NCBI GenBank assembly: GCA_019638015.1
Contig: JAHBUP010000001.1
Location: 3,070,424-3,134,423, forward strand
Origin: Melioribacteraceae bacterium
Lineage (GTDB): Bacteria > Bacteroidota > Ignavibacteria > Ignavibacteriales > Melioribacteraceae
Reading direction: 5' to 3'
DNA: 64,000 nucleotides
The number at the start of each line of letters is the position of its first letter. The first letter of the stretch is position 1. The notes beneath the pieces are model-generated. The model had not been told where the DNA came from and ran no database searches. It saw only the letters and a program-made list of their open reading frames with translations. The translations under genes were made by a program, and so were the position numbers. Below, in pieces: positions 8,328 through 17,803 of this stretch.

Positions 8328-9785
8328 TTAAATTGGGTATTCTTCACCGCCGGCGGTAATTTGCGCAACCTCTTCGCCACCGGGTAATTCTGTTCGGAAC
8401 CTATCAAGATTTTCGAAACGCGCGTACTCCTTTATAAATCTTAACTTTACTTCGCCAATCGGACCGTTACGCTGTTTACCAACAATAATCTCTGCAATTC
8501 CTTCGGTCGATTGACCGCTCATATCTCCACCGGTATATTGAGTGATGCCATAAACTTCAGGACGATAAAGAAATAAAACAACATCGGCATCTTGCTCGAT
8601 TGATCCGGATTCACGTAAATCAGAAAGCATCGGTTTTTTATCAGTTCTTGTTTCAACCGCACGGTTTAACTGTGATAATGCTATTACAGGAATATTAAGT
8701 TCTTTCGCAAGGGCTTTCAGAGATCTCGAAATTGTTGATATTTCCCTCTCTCTGCTTTCCATATTATTTGAAGGATGAATTAATTGAAGATAATCCACCA
8801 CAATCATTCCAACATTTTTTTCATTTTTTAACCGTCTTGCTTTGGCTCGTAATTCCAATATTGTAATAGAAGGGGAATCATCAATGTATATTGGAGCTTT
8901 TTTAAGTTTATATACAGTCCTACTTACCTTTGCGCCTTCTTCTGCCCTAAACTTTCCGGTTCTAAGGTTGTGTGCGTTAATTCGAGCCTCGGCAGATATT
9001 AATCTTGTTACAAGTTGAATAGTTGCCATTTCGAGGCTGAAAACACCAATTGGAATGTTATGATCGATAGCCGAATTTCTGATAGCGGACATCGCGAATG
9101 CAGTTTTACCCATTGAGGGACGAGCCGCAACTATTATTAAATCGGATTTCTGGAATCCTCCTAATAATTCATCAAGCTCAAAAAAACCGGAGGGTACCGA
9201 AAAAGTTGATATCTTTTTTGCGTGGATTGCCTCAATTAACTCCCATGCTTCATTTACCGCTTTATCCATCGACTTGAATGATTCTTTAATTCCTGCTTCA
9301 GAGATTTGGAAAATTTTTGATTCCGCTGAATCGAGTAAATCAAACACATCATCGTGACCTTTATAAGCTAGATCCGCTATCTCCAGAGAAGAAGAAATTA
9401 ATTGCCGGAGAATATATTTTTCGAGAACAACTCTCGCGTGGTAATCAATATTTGCCGCAGAGGAAACATCTTGTGTAAGTTTACTTATAAATGCGGCTCC
9501 GCCAACATCCTCTACCTTACCGGCTTTTTTTAATTCTTCATAAACCGAGACAGTGTCAATCGGTTCATTCGATTCATATAATGATACAATAGCTTCAAAA
9601 ATTATTTTATTTCGAGGATCATAAAACGCGTCGGCAGTAAGTACTTCAACAGCTTTAGGAATTGAGTTTTCATCAAGAAGCATGGCCCCCAACACAGCCG
9701 TTTCTACTTCTACAGCTGATGGAGGAAGTTTGGAAGAGGATTTTAATTTTTCAATATCGAATGATTCTTTTGATTTTTTTGCCAT
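8328..9785 (-). CDS. dnaB: Replicative DNA helicase
   Basis: Hexameric helicase that unwinds DNA at the replication fork. Residues 15-120 form the N-terminal domain (PPSAVEVETAVLGAMLLDE). The RecA-like C-terminal domain has Walker A AARPSMGKTAFAM, Walker B GMIVVDYLQLI, and SQLNRAVE and SDLRESGSIEQDADVVLFLYR. 485 residues, no intein. It is followed closely by the DUF1460 gene and preceded, 5 bases away, by the uracil-DNA glycosylase gene, so the three are probably one transcription unit. Confidence 0.96.
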   Translation of the reverse strand: MAKKSKESFDIEKLKSSSKLPPSAVEVETAVLGAMLLDENSIPKAVEVLTADAFYDPRNKIIFEAIVSLYESNEPIDTVSVYEELKKAGKVEDVGGAAFISKLTQDVSSAANIDYHARVVLEKYILRQLISSSLEIADLAYKGHDDVFDLLDSAESKIFQISEAGIKESFKSMDKAVNEAWELIEAIHAKKISTFSVPSGFFELDELLGGFQKSDLIIVAARPSMGKTAFAMSAIRNSAIDHNIPIGVFSLEMATIQLVTRLISAEARINAHNLRTGKFRAEEGAKVSRTVYKLKKAPIYIDDSPSITILELRAKARRLKNEKNVGMIVVDYLQLIHPSNNMESREREISTISRSLKALAKELNIPVIALSQLNRAVETRTDKKPMLSDLRESGSIEQDADVVLFLYRPEVYGITQYTGGDMSGQSTEGIAEIIVGKQRNGPIGEVKLRFIKEYARFENLDRFRTELPGGEEVAQITAGGEEYPI

Positions 9786-9790
9786 AACAA

Positions 9791-10513
9791 TCAGCTTAAT
9801 TCATCTAATAATTTTTTAAATTTTTGAACATCCTCCCAGCATCCTCTTTTCCAATTGGGATTTCGAAGTAATGCGGCGGGATGGTAAGTTACAATAACAG
9901 GAATTCCAGCAAACTCGTGGGTTGTTTCGCGCAATCCTGAAAGGGGTAATTTTTTATTCAACAGCCCATTAGCCGCAATTCTCCCCAAGCATAAAATTAC
10001 ATTTGGTTTAATCAGATCAACTTGTTTTTGGAGATAAGGGATGCAAGTTTCCATTTCAGAAGGAAGTGGATCACGGTTTCCTGGTGGGCGGCATTTTAAA
10101 ATATTAGCGATATAAACTTCTTCTCTTGATAGATTAATTGCCTTTAGAATATCGTTCAACAATTTTCCGGCTCTCCCAACAAAGGGTTCCCCCTGTTTAT
10201 CCTCATCCGCGCCCGGGGCTTCGCCGATCAACATCGCATTGGCATTTGGATTACCAACACCAAAAACAAATTTAGTTCTTGTTTTTCCTAAATCACATTT
10301 AAGGCAATTACAAATGAGTTGATTTAGATCTTCTAAATTACTTGCGTTCTGAAACGATTCCATTTTGTCTTCTTTTTGTGATGGTTCATGAGTATTGCTC
10401 ATATTTAATTCTGAAATTGGAATGGAATTAAATTTTTCATAAAGGTCATCACCAAAAATATCGCGCTGATCTTTCAACGATTCAATAATGCCCTTTTTTA
10501 TATCAGCAAGCAA
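9791..10513 (-). CDS. Uracil-DNA glycosylase, family 4 (Fe-S)
   Basis: Removes uracil from DNA. The catalytic domain spans residues 60-240: CNCLKCDLGKTRTK provides the first pair of [4Fe-4S] Cys; the uracil-site motif GEAPGADEDKQGEPFVG follows; CRPPGNRDPLPSEMETC holds the remaining Cys; and VTYHPAALLRNP is the C-terminal His motif. An N-terminal segment of about 55 residues is less conserved. No ATG fits; I use a TTG start at 10513, the only usable start before an upstream stop, so the start is uncertain. Confidence 0.88.
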   Translation of the reverse strand: MLADIKKGIIESLKDQRDIFGDDLYEKFNSIPISELNMSNTHEPSQKEDKMESFQNASNLEDLNQLICNCLKCDLGKTRTKFVFGVGNPNANAMLIGEAPGADEDKQGEPFVGRAGKLLNDILKAINLSREEVYIANILKCRPPGNRDPLPSEMETCIPYLQKQVDLIKPNVILCLGRIAANGLLNKKLPLSGLRETTHEFAGIPVIVTYHPAALLRNPNWKRGCWEDVQKFKKLLDELS

Positions 10514-10590
10514 TGTTAAAATCCAATTTTTGAAGATTTACTAGAGAAGTTAAAAAATTATCTTAATAATTACTTAGTAAAACAAAAAAA

Positions 10591-10616
10591 AGCGGAGTTT
10601 TATAAAATACTCCGCT
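10591..10616 (-). terminator. Intrinsic terminator after rpoZ operon
   Basis: Perfect 8-bp stem AGCGGAGT/ACTCCGCT with a 10-base AT loop. On the minus strand the stem is followed by TTTTTTTT, a canonical intrinsic terminator. It lies downstream of rpoZ, the last gene of the yicC-gmk-rpoZ unit. The rest of the gap from 10514 to 10687 shows nothing else. Confidence 0.85.
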
Positions 10617-10687
10617 CATAAAAAGCATTTGTAACTATTTTCAATTCCGAATTACTGATTCACTAATTATCCGATTTTCAGCGAATA

Positions 10688-10990
10688 CTATTTAATTTCT
10701 TTTTCGTTTTTGTATCTGTATTCAATATCGTGCTTAACTAATTCTTGCAAAGCTCTAATGTGTGGTTTTTCCCGTTTCTCAAATTCGAGAGATAGTTTGA
10801 ATTGTTCCGGGTTTTCTCTATCCTCAAAATCATCTTCATGCCCGGCATTCATTGTGCCCAACAACTGACTAAACTCGAGTTTTTGGTCATCATTTAATTT
10901 GCGAGCTCTTTTTGCGGCAACAATCACACTTTCATAAAGATTAGGAATGCTCTTCTTTATAGTAGAAAGATTAATCGGTTTAATTGCCAT
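10688..10990 (-). CDS. rpoZ: RNA polymerase omega subunit
   Basis: A 100-residue protein starting MAIKPINLSTIKKSIPNLYESVIVAAKRAR. The ESVIVAAKRARKLN segment matches the omega core motif (usually xxVxxAAKRARQL), which assists assembly of the beta' subunit. The acidic middle and tail resemble the longer omega proteins of Bacteroidota/Chlorobi. Location directly after gmk is the classic gmk-rpoZ arrangement; its start overlaps the gmk end by 11 bases, with a GGAGG site inside gmk. Confidence 0.85.
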   Translation of the reverse strand: MAIKPINLSTIKKSIPNLYESVIVAAKRARKLNDDQKLEFSQLLGTMNAGHEDDFEDRENPEQFKLSLEFEKREKPHIRALQELVKHDIEYRYKNEKEIK

Positions 10991-11564
10991 TTTTTACCTC
11001 CATGGTTTCATTTTCTATTATTTTCTTCACTTCTTCTTTTGCGATTTCAAGTTCAAGATTGGTTACAACATAATCAAAATTATCCTTAAAACTCATTTCT
11101 AATTCCGATCTTTCAATTCGTTTTCTCAAATCCTCTTCGGTTTCTGTATTTCTCTTTACCAATCTTTCTTTAAGAATTTCCATACTTGGTGGTGCAATAA
11201 AAATTAGAACTGCAGAAGGATATTGCTTTTTAATTTTAAGAGCACCTTTAACATCAACTTCAAATACAATTGTTCTACCAGCCTTAAGATTTAGATTTAT
11301 AGTTTCTTTTAAAGTACCGTAATAATAATCGTAAAACTTTTCCCATTCAATAAATTTATCTTCTTCAATATTTTTTAGGAACTGAGCTTCGTCAACAAAG
11401 TAGTAGTGCACTCCATCTATTTCACCCTTTCTTTGTTTTCTTGTGGTAACAGATATTGAAAAAACAAACTCCGGATTATTCGAAAGAACATCTTGAATAA
11501 TAGTAGTTTTACCAGTACCGCTCGGAGCAGAAAAGACAAATAATTTAGCGTTATTATTAATCAC
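10980..11564 (-). CDS. gmk: Guanylate kinase
   Basis: Phosphorylates GMP to GDP with ATP. 194 residues with P-loop FSAPSGTGKTTI, SISVTTRKQRKGEIDGVHYYF (GMP-binding), EWEKFYDYYYGT and FEVDVKGALKIKKQYP, all in standard order. It starts at a GTG (11564), two bases after the yicC stop, and overlaps rpoZ, so the three genes are translationally close. Confidence 0.96.
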   Translation of the reverse strand: MINNNAKLFVFSAPSGTGKTTIIQDVLSNNPEFVFSISVTTRKQRKGEIDGVHYYFVDEAQFLKNIEEDKFIEWEKFYDYYYGTLKETINLNLKAGRTIVFEVDVKGALKIKKQYPSAVLIFIAPPSMEILKERLVKRNTETEEDLRKRIERSELEMSFKDNFDYVVTNLELEIAKEEVKKIIENETMEVKNGN

Positions 11565-11566
11565 AG

Positions 11567-12442
11567 TTACTCAATATTTTGAATCTGTTCTCTAATTTTT
11601 TCAAGTTCTTCCTTTATAAAAATTCCATGATGTGAAATTTCGGAAGATACCGTTTTACTATTAATTGTATTTGCTTCTCTGTTCATCTCTTGAGTTATAA
11701 AATTTAATCTTCTTCCGGCATCATCAGATTTTTCAAGGGATTCAAGAAACATTTTAATATGACTTCGTAATCGTACACATTCTTCGGTAACGTCTGATCT
11801 CTCGGCTAGTAATGCCAATTCCATATTCAATCTTGGCTCATTATCTGCCCAATCGTTATGAATTTGTTTTGCGCGATCTTTTAATTTTTCAAAATGATCT
11901 TTAATGCTCTGCTCACTTCTATTTTCAATACCAATCAATGAATCTTGGATGAGAGCAATTCTTTTTCTAAGATCTTTTTCTAATTCTGTACCCTCAGCCT
12001 CTCTCATTTGGTTTAATTGAACAATAGCTTTCTCAATTGCATCGGCAACAAGCTCAAATTCTTCTGTAGCTTGAGTCTCTTCATCTTTATAAATCATATT
12101 TTGGAATAGCATAATATCTTGAAGAGAAATTTTATCCTTAATCTTCGCGGCTTTTTTAATTTCCGTTAAGAGGTTAAGGGCGTATTTAACTGCAGTTGGA
12201 TCAATTTCATTAAATTTTTCTTCAATATTTCCTTTTTTAATCGAAACCGATAAAAAAACCTTTCCTCTTCTTACACCTTTTTTTATTAATTCGCGAATCT
12301 CAAATTCACGGTTAAGTAAAAATTTGGGAAGTCGAAGTGAAAGATCGAGATACCTGCTGTTTACACTTTTAATTTCGACTTCAATCTCAATATCATTTTT
12401 GACCGAAGTACCATTCCCATAACCGGTCATACTTAAAATCAT
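11567..12442 (-). CDS. YicC/YloC-family endoribonuclease
   Basis: Starts MILSMTGYG, the invariant N-terminal signature of the YicC family, and contains the C-terminal DUF1732 segment GRRLNFITQEMNREANTI. Members are implicated in RNA cleavage and stationary-phase fitness; the family is often next to gmk, as here. The ATG at 12442 gives 291 residues; the longer frame from 12469 adds nine residues before the conserved start. Long charged helices fill the middle. Confidence 0.85.
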   Translation of the reverse strand: MILSMTGYGNGTSVKNDIEIEVEIKSVNSRYLDLSLRLPKFLLNREFEIRELIKKGVRRGKVFLSVSIKKGNIEEKFNEIDPTAVKYALNLLTEIKKAAKIKDKISLQDIMLFQNMIYKDEETQATEEFELVADAIEKAIVQLNQMREAEGTELEKDLRKRIALIQDSLIGIENRSEQSIKDHFEKLKDRAKQIHNDWADNEPRLNMELALLAERSDVTEECVRLRSHIKMFLESLEKSDDAGRRLNFITQEMNREANTINSKTVSSEISHHGIFIKEELEKIREQIQNIE

Positions 12443-12535
12443 GTAAATTCCCGAATAAAGTGGGCACAAATTTAGCTAAAAATGAGCACCCAGCAAAGTA
12501 AATTGATGGTTCAAATTTGAGGTATTATCTATTGA

Positions 12536-14656
12536 TTAGAATGCTTCCCCAATTCCTATATGAAACTGTAGTAGCTCGCTCCAAAACTGCTTTTTATAGA
12601 ACGCCTTTCGATTGTTCGGATCATAAATTTTGAAACCGAAATCGATGCGAAATGGCATATATTCTGTGTAATATCTAAACCCAAACCCGGCTGCAATTGC
12701 AATTTCATCAAATCTCAAACTCTTCGAGCTATTCCAAGTATTACCATAATCAACGAAGAGTGCCGAACTTACATTTCCAAATAAGCGGTTACGGGTTTCA
12801 ATTGAGCCCTCAAGTATAAAAAACCCTCCTGTGGTGGCACCATTTATTAGTAACGCTTCAAGTTCTTCTAAACTTGGATTCGAAAGACTGTATTCAGCAT
12901 CGGTTGGTACTAATTCTCTCGTGGCCCAACCTCTGATTGAGTTACTTCCCCCCGCATATAATCTTTGATTGAGGGATACATCTGCTTTATTTCCACGATA
13001 GGTAAAAATTTGTCCTATTTTAAGTTTTGTACCAAATGCGTTATTAGGTGAACTATAGACGGGTAAATAATATGTACCCGTAAATACAGCCTTAAAACTT
13101 AACGGTCTCTGAAAATTAGAACCTGATATTTGTGAAAATAAATAAGGGATTGAATTATAATCTTCAAGAATCAGTGAAAGTGTATAACCTCTTGTGGGGA
13201 AAAATAAATTATCAGTATAGTTAGTACCCATCGTGGTGCCCAGAGTTGCGTTAGTGCTCTGAGATATAAGTTGTCCACCAAAACTTGATTCTACAACCAG
13301 GCTAGCAGTAGTATCAATTAAACTTTCGTCAATATCGGTATTGTATCTAATAAACTGTTTGGCAAGATTAATTAAAAATTCTTTTTTAAAGAGATATTCG
13401 TTTCTTTCAACATTAAAATATGATGTTACAGATTTCAAAAATGTTTTCTGAGGAAGTTCAAAATCTAGCGATAGTTTTACGCCATACAAGGTTGAGTTAT
13501 ATTCATTCTTTCTTTTCTGAAGTGTGTAATAACTTTCAAATTTTGTATTTATTAATTGTCCAAACAAGAATGGCTGTTCAAACGATATTCTGGTATCTGC
13601 ATATCCGTAAAAGGTAGAATCGGCGAAAGATGGATTTTTTATAAACTCGGATACATTTTGTGCCGCTGAAGAAGCTCCAGCAGTAAACTTACGTGCATTC
13701 CCTAAAAAGTTTTTTCTTATAAAATTCAAACCAAGACCCAAATTAAATGTATTGTCCTCATTGTTAATAATAATTTCGGGAGCTATTTCATAAAGAAGTC
13801 CTACATCTGCACTAATACTAAGGGGTACTCTGTTTCCAACAGTATCGGATATCACACTATTAATTATTGCAGATGTGAATAAATTGGTTCGATATAAACG
13901 GACTTGTCCACGCTGGATATCATAGTAACTGTACCAGGATTCTGGTTTAATGCCCACAATTTTAATTAGCAGGTCATCATCAACTAAGTCAGCACCTTTA
14001 CCGGATCTGTTGGCTACAATGTTGCTAATCTTGTATCTTCTTCCCGGTTCAAAATTAAGTAGAATGTTTGCACTATTCTTTACAGTATCAATAGTAATTT
14101 GTGGCCTATCCACTTTTACAAACATGAATCCGTGGTCGCGCAGGAATGAAAGGATATAATTTTTTTTCTCTTCAACAATATTGTCTTTATATACTGTATT
14201 AGGTTCTATTCTCGAGTATTCCATCAACATATCATAATATTCTGGGTCAATCTTCTCAAGCCCTGTAACAACAAAAGAATCAATAATTGCGGGATCCCGC
14301 TCATCAATGAAATACCGAAGAATTACCGATTCTTTATCCTCACTAACAGAATCCTTGAACCAAAATTTTGATTTAAAGTAACCACTTCCGGCGAATAAAG
14401 ATTTAATTGCTCCAAGATCGTTTCGGACTAAATTTGAATCGTAGTAAATTGGTTTACTCCCAATATCATATACTTTATTTAATAACTGGAGGAACCAATT
14501 GGGAGATTCTTTTGAGAGAATTACTTTTTCAAGCTCTTCAGCCGGAATTGCCGTATTGCCAATAAACTCTATCTTATCAATCTCTAATCTATTTTGAGAA
14601 TAAATTGATATACTCAATAAGCAAAATATGATAACTAATAATGGTGTTTTTTTCAT
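12536..14656 (-). CDS. Outer-membrane Omp85/BamA-type protein
   Basis: 706 residues with a signal peptide (MKKTPLLVIIFCLLSISIYSQ). Residues about 22-310 form POTRA-like repeats (RLEIDKIEFIGNTAIPAEEL at the start; YKISNIVANRSGKGADLVDD later). The C-terminal 380 residues are a 16-strand-type surface antigen barrel; AGGSNSIRGWATRELVP is the conserved L6 (V/I)RG(F/Y/W) motif. Family members insert or translocate outer-membrane proteins. With about three POTRAs it is shorter than BamA and closer to TamA-like proteins, so I do not assign bamA. It starts four bases after the L,D-transpeptidase-like gene. Confidence 0.85.
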   Translation of the reverse strand: MKKTPLLVIIFCLLSISIYSQNRLEIDKIEFIGNTAIPAEELEKVILSKESPNWFLQLLNKVYDIGSKPIYYDSNLVRNDLGAIKSLFAGSGYFKSKFWFKDSVSEDKESVILRYFIDERDPAIIDSFVVTGLEKIDPEYYDMLMEYSRIEPNTVYKDNIVEEKKNYILSFLRDHGFMFVKVDRPQITIDTVKNSANILLNFEPGRRYKISNIVANRSGKGADLVDDDLLIKIVGIKPESWYSYYDIQRGQVRLYRTNLFTSAIINSVISDTVGNRVPLSISADVGLLYEIAPEIIINNEDNTFNLGLGLNFIRKNFLGNARKFTAGASSAAQNVSEFIKNPSFADSTFYGYADTRISFEQPFLFGQLINTKFESYYTLQKRKNEYNSTLYGVKLSLDFELPQKTFLKSVTSYFNVERNEYLFKKEFLINLAKQFIRYNTDIDESLIDTTASLVVESSFGGQLISQSTNATLGTTMGTNYTDNLFFPTRGYTLSLILEDYNSIPYLFSQISGSNFQRPLSFKAVFTGTYYLPVYSSPNNAFGTKLKIGQIFTYRGNKADVSLNQRLYAGGSNSIRGWATRELVPTDAEYSLSNPSLEELEALLINGATTGGFFILEGSIETRNRLFGNVSSALFVDYGNTWNSSKSLRFDEIAIAAGFGFRYYTEYMPFRIDFGFKIYDPNNRKAFYKKQFWSELLQFHIGIGEAF

Positions 14657-14660
14657 CAGT

Positions 14661-15287
14661 CTAGTAAGATATAATTACAGGAGTTCCAATTTTTAGTACC
14701 GAATATAACTCATCTATACCTTCATTGCTAAGTGCAATTGAGCCATTAGTCCAATTAAATGTAAAAGGGAGATTTTTGAAAATTAAATTATACTCTCCAA
14801 TTCCATGGATACCGACTTGTGCACCAAGTCTTGTTTCGGGGGGAGAGCATTCTTTATTTTTTTTCGAAATGAGAATTGCATCTAATTCGTCTTTATTAAT
14901 ATACCCTCTTCTATAAGATTCATAAGCGTCCTTGCTATTGGGATAATCGAGTTGAAAAAATTTATAAAATTTATGAGTTGAATCAATCTTGCATATCCTA
15001 TACTCGCCGCTCGGAGTTACATTATCATTACCTGATAATTTAAATCTCTCAGAATTTTTTCCGAATGAAGCCCGGTATGATTTAAGAAATATCTTATCAG
15101 AATATAATTCAAGACGGAAGTTGTTTTTATTAATTAAAATTTTGGGATTTGTGATTTCCACTATTCCCTTTCGGGTCATAATTTCAGAAAGTGGTTCATC
15201 ACGAAGATTTAGAATAGTACCATACATTATCAAACCTGAAAAGAAGACGAGAATGCTTGAGGTTATGTAAATAATATCTTTAATCAC
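14661..15287 (-). CDS. L,D-transpeptidase (YkuD) fold protein, catalytic Cys replaced by Ser
   Basis: 208 residues with an N-terminal membrane anchor (about residues 5-27). The YkuD fold is recognisable from GNDNVTPSGEYRIC and the catalytic region GIHGIGEYN (His161) followed by NWTNGSIALSNEGIDELY. In active members the last motif is usually NGCIALSN, and the Cys is the nucleophile for 3-3 crosslinks in peptidoglycan. Here the codon is TCA (Ser183). The protein may therefore be inactive, a binder, or use Ser. It precedes the Omp85 gene by four bases. Start is a GTG. Confidence 0.75.
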   Translation of the reverse strand: MIKDIIYITSSILVFFSGLIMYGTILNLRDEPLSEIMTRKGIVEITNPKILINKNNFRLELYSDKIFLKSYRASFGKNSERFKLSGNDNVTPSGEYRICKIDSTHKFYKFFQLDYPNSKDAYESYRRGYINKDELDAILISKKNKECSPPETRLGAQVGIHGIGEYNLIFKNLPFTFNWTNGSIALSNEGIDELYSVLKIGTPVIISY

Positions 15288-15342
15288 TTATAACCTAATT
15301 ACATGATTCTTATATGAAATATAAATTACTCTTAAAAATAAA

Positions 15343-15366
15343 GAAAGCGCCATTTTAGACGCTTTC
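15343..15366 (-). terminator. Intrinsic terminator after malic enzyme gene
   Basis: Stem GAAAGCG (15343-15349) / CGCTTTC (15360-15366), 10-base loop; on the minus strand it runs into TTTATTTTTAAG. It lies 25 bases after the malic enzyme stop. Confidence 0.8.
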
Positions 15367-15390
15367 ATTAGCAATGAGTTAATGAATATT

Positions 15391-17643
15391 TTACTTAATA
15401 GTTTTTGCCTCAACAACGGCAAATGCGGTCATATTAATAATATCACGAACTGTATCGCCACGTTGTAAAACATGTACCGGCTTATTCATTCCAATTAAGA
15501 TTGGACCAATTACTGTAGCGTCTGTTAATCGCTGCATTAATTTGTATGCAATATTTCCAGCTTCAAGATTTGGAAAGACGAGCACATTTGCGCCACCTTT
15601 CAAATTGGAAAATGGAAATTCTTTTTCAATTCTCTCTGGTACCACAGCCGTATCGGCCTGCATTTCTCCATCTATAATTAATTCGGGTCTTTTTTGTTTA
15701 ACTATTTTAACCGCTCTTGCAACTTTATTAGAGTTTGGATGAGGAGCGCTTCCAAAATTAGAGAAAGAAAGCATTGCTATTTTGGGTAGGATGTCGAATT
15801 CTTTTACTGCATCGGCAGCACTAATAGCAATTTCGGCCAATTGTTCATCGTTTGGATCTACATTAACTGTTGTATCGGCGAAAAAGTAAATTTTGCGTTT
15901 AATAATTACGATGTACATTCCGGACACTATCTTTAAACCCTCTTTAACTCCAATGCATTGCAGAGCTGGCTTTATTGTTTGTGGATAATGATAAGTTAAT
16001 CCGCCAACCATAGCATCTGCATCGCCAAGTTTCAGCATCATAGAAGCAAAGTAGTTTGGCTCGCAAATAATTTTTTTTGCATCTTTTAAGGTGATGCCTT
16101 TTCTCTGTCTAAGTTTAAAGAACTCGTCGCCATAAAAATCAAGTTTATCCGAACTTAAAGGATCTCTTATTTCAAATTTTTCGGGATCGTAATCCAACTC
16201 AATTATTTTTGCTTTAATTTTGGCTTCATTGCCAACGAGTATTGGTTTTGCAATGTTTTCATCAAAAACCGTGGCGGCAGCTCTAATAATTTTTTCCTCT
16301 TCACCTTCAGGATATACAACCTTTTTAGGATTCTTTTGAGCTTTGTGAACCATTACTCTAACTATCTCAGAGGAGAATCCGAGGCGCTCCTGTAATTCCT
16401 CTTTATATGCATTCCAATCACTTATCGGGAGACGAGCAACACCGGTTTCCATAGCCGCACGGGCAACTGCCGGAGCTACATACCACAAAACTCGGGGATC
16501 GAATGGTTTTGGTATTATATAATCAGGACCAAATGAAAATTCTTTTCCACCATAGGCGTGAAGCACAACTTCAGGTACTTTTTCGCGAGCCAGTTGAGCT
16601 AATGCTCTTGTGGCTGCCATTTTCATTTCCTCATTTATTTTTTTTGCGCGAACATCCAATGCCCCTCTAAATATAAATGGGAATCCGAGAACATTATTAA
16701 CTTGATTAGGATAATCGCTTCTTCCTGTTGCCATTATTATATCTTTACGAGCATCAATCCCATCTTCGTAACTAATTTCAGGATCTGGATTTGCCATAGC
16801 GAAAACAATTGGATTTTTTGCCATTACTTTGAGCATATCTTTTGAAACAACATTCCCCTTTGAAAGACCTACAAATACATCAGCCATCGTCATTGCGTGA
16901 GTTAAATCCTTATACTCCACTTTTTGAGCAAAAATACTTTTGTATTTATTTAAGTCTTTTCTTGATTGATTTATATGCCCTTTTGTATCGAACATCGAAA
17001 TATTTTCTACTTTAGCACCAGCGGCAATGTACATTTTACAGCAGGCAACCGCAGAAGCACCGGCGCCGGATACTACAATTCTTACATCACTCAATTTTTT
17101 CCCCGCTATCTCTACAGCATTTATTAAAGCTGCGCAGGAGATAATTGCTGTTCCATGCTGGTCATCATGAAATACCGGAATATCCATTGTTTTAATAAGT
17201 TCTTCCTCAATTTCAAAACACTCTGGAGCTTTAATATCTTCGAGATTGATACCTCCAAATGTTGGCTGGAGAAGTTGCACCGCTCTAATAATTTCTCCAC
17301 TATCTTTACTATTAAGCTCGATGTCGAAAACATCAATATCAGCAAATCTTTTGAATAGAACTCCTTTACCTTCCATCACTGGTTTGCCAGCGTGGGGACC
17401 AATATCGCCAAGTCCAAGTACAGCAGTTCCATTAGAAACTACCGCTACTAAATTTCCTTTCGCGGTGTACTTGTAAACATCGTCATCATTTTTTTCAATT
17501 TCCCGGCATGGTTCCGCTACTCCAGGAGTATATGCCAATGATAACTCTCTCGCAGTAAAACAGGGTTTTGTAGGGATTACCTCAATTTTTCCCTTCCTTC
17601 CCGAACTGTGATATTTTAATGCTTCTTCTTTTGTGTGGCTCAT
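15391..17643 (-). CDS. maeB: NADP-dependent malic enzyme with phosphotransacetylase-like domain
   Basis: Oxidatively decarboxylates malate to pyruvate and CO2. The N-terminal two-thirds (about 1-425) is the malic enzyme: [46 protein letters not shown] and the NAD(P)-binding [13 protein letters not shown]. The C-terminal 320 residues resemble phosphate acetyltransferase ([33 protein letters not shown]), usually regulatory and non-catalytic in this fusion. The ATG at 17643 follows an AAGGAATA ribosome site and gives 750 residues, typical for MaeB; 34 extra residues in the open frame upstream are not needed. Confidence 0.93.
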   Translation of the reverse strand: MSHTKEEALKYHSSGRKGKIEVIPTKPCFTARELSLAYTPGVAEPCREIEKNDDDVYKYTAKGNLVAVVSNGTAVLGLGDIGPHAGKPVMEGKGVLFKRFADIDVFDIELNSKDSGEIIRAVQLLQPTFGGINLEDIKAPECFEIEEELIKTMDIPVFHDDQHGTAIISCAALINAVEIAGKKLSDVRIVVSGAGASAVACCKMYIAAGAKVENISMFDTKGHINQSRKDLNKYKSIFAQKVEYKDLTHAMTMADVFVGLSKGNVVSKDMLKVMAKNPIVFAMANPDPEISYEDGIDARKDIIMATGRSDYPNQVNNVLGFPFIFRGALDVRAKKINEEMKMAATRALAQLAREKVPEVVLHAYGGKEFSFGPDYIIPKPFDPRVLWYVAPAVARAAMETGVARLPISDWNAYKEELQERLGFSSEIVRVMVHKAQKNPKKVVYPEGEEEKIIRAAATVFDENIAKPILVGNEAKIKAKIIELDYDPEKFEIRDPLSSDKLDFYGDEFFKLRQRKGITLKDAKKIICEPNYFASMMLKLGDADAMVGGLTYHYPQTIKPALQCIGVKEGLKIVSGMYIVIIKRKIYFFADTTVNVDPNDEQLAEIAISAADAVKEFDILPKIAMLSFSNFGSAPHPNSNKVARAVKIVKQKRPELIIDGEMQADTAVVPERIEKEFPFSNLKGGANVLVFPNLEAGNIAYKLMQRLTDATVIGPILIGMNKPVHVLQRGDTVRDIINMTAFAVVEAKTIK

Positions 17644-17803
17644 AAAATATTCCTTTTTTTGAATGATAGTAGACCACAGAATTTCGAGTAATTTAAAATA
17701 TGGAGTTAAGACTCTACTTAATAGAAAAAAATTAAGTGTTGTCAATTTTTAAAAGAAGAAATCTACGTCTCTATTTGTGGGATTTAAATAACGGAGGTAA
17801 TAT

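Noticed and set aside
17761..17780. CTACGTCTCTA near the malic enzyme promoter, similar to the end of the palindromic repeat in the esterase gene
   Set aside because: Only one half-site is present and no matching second arm is found, so chance similarity is the simpler explanation.
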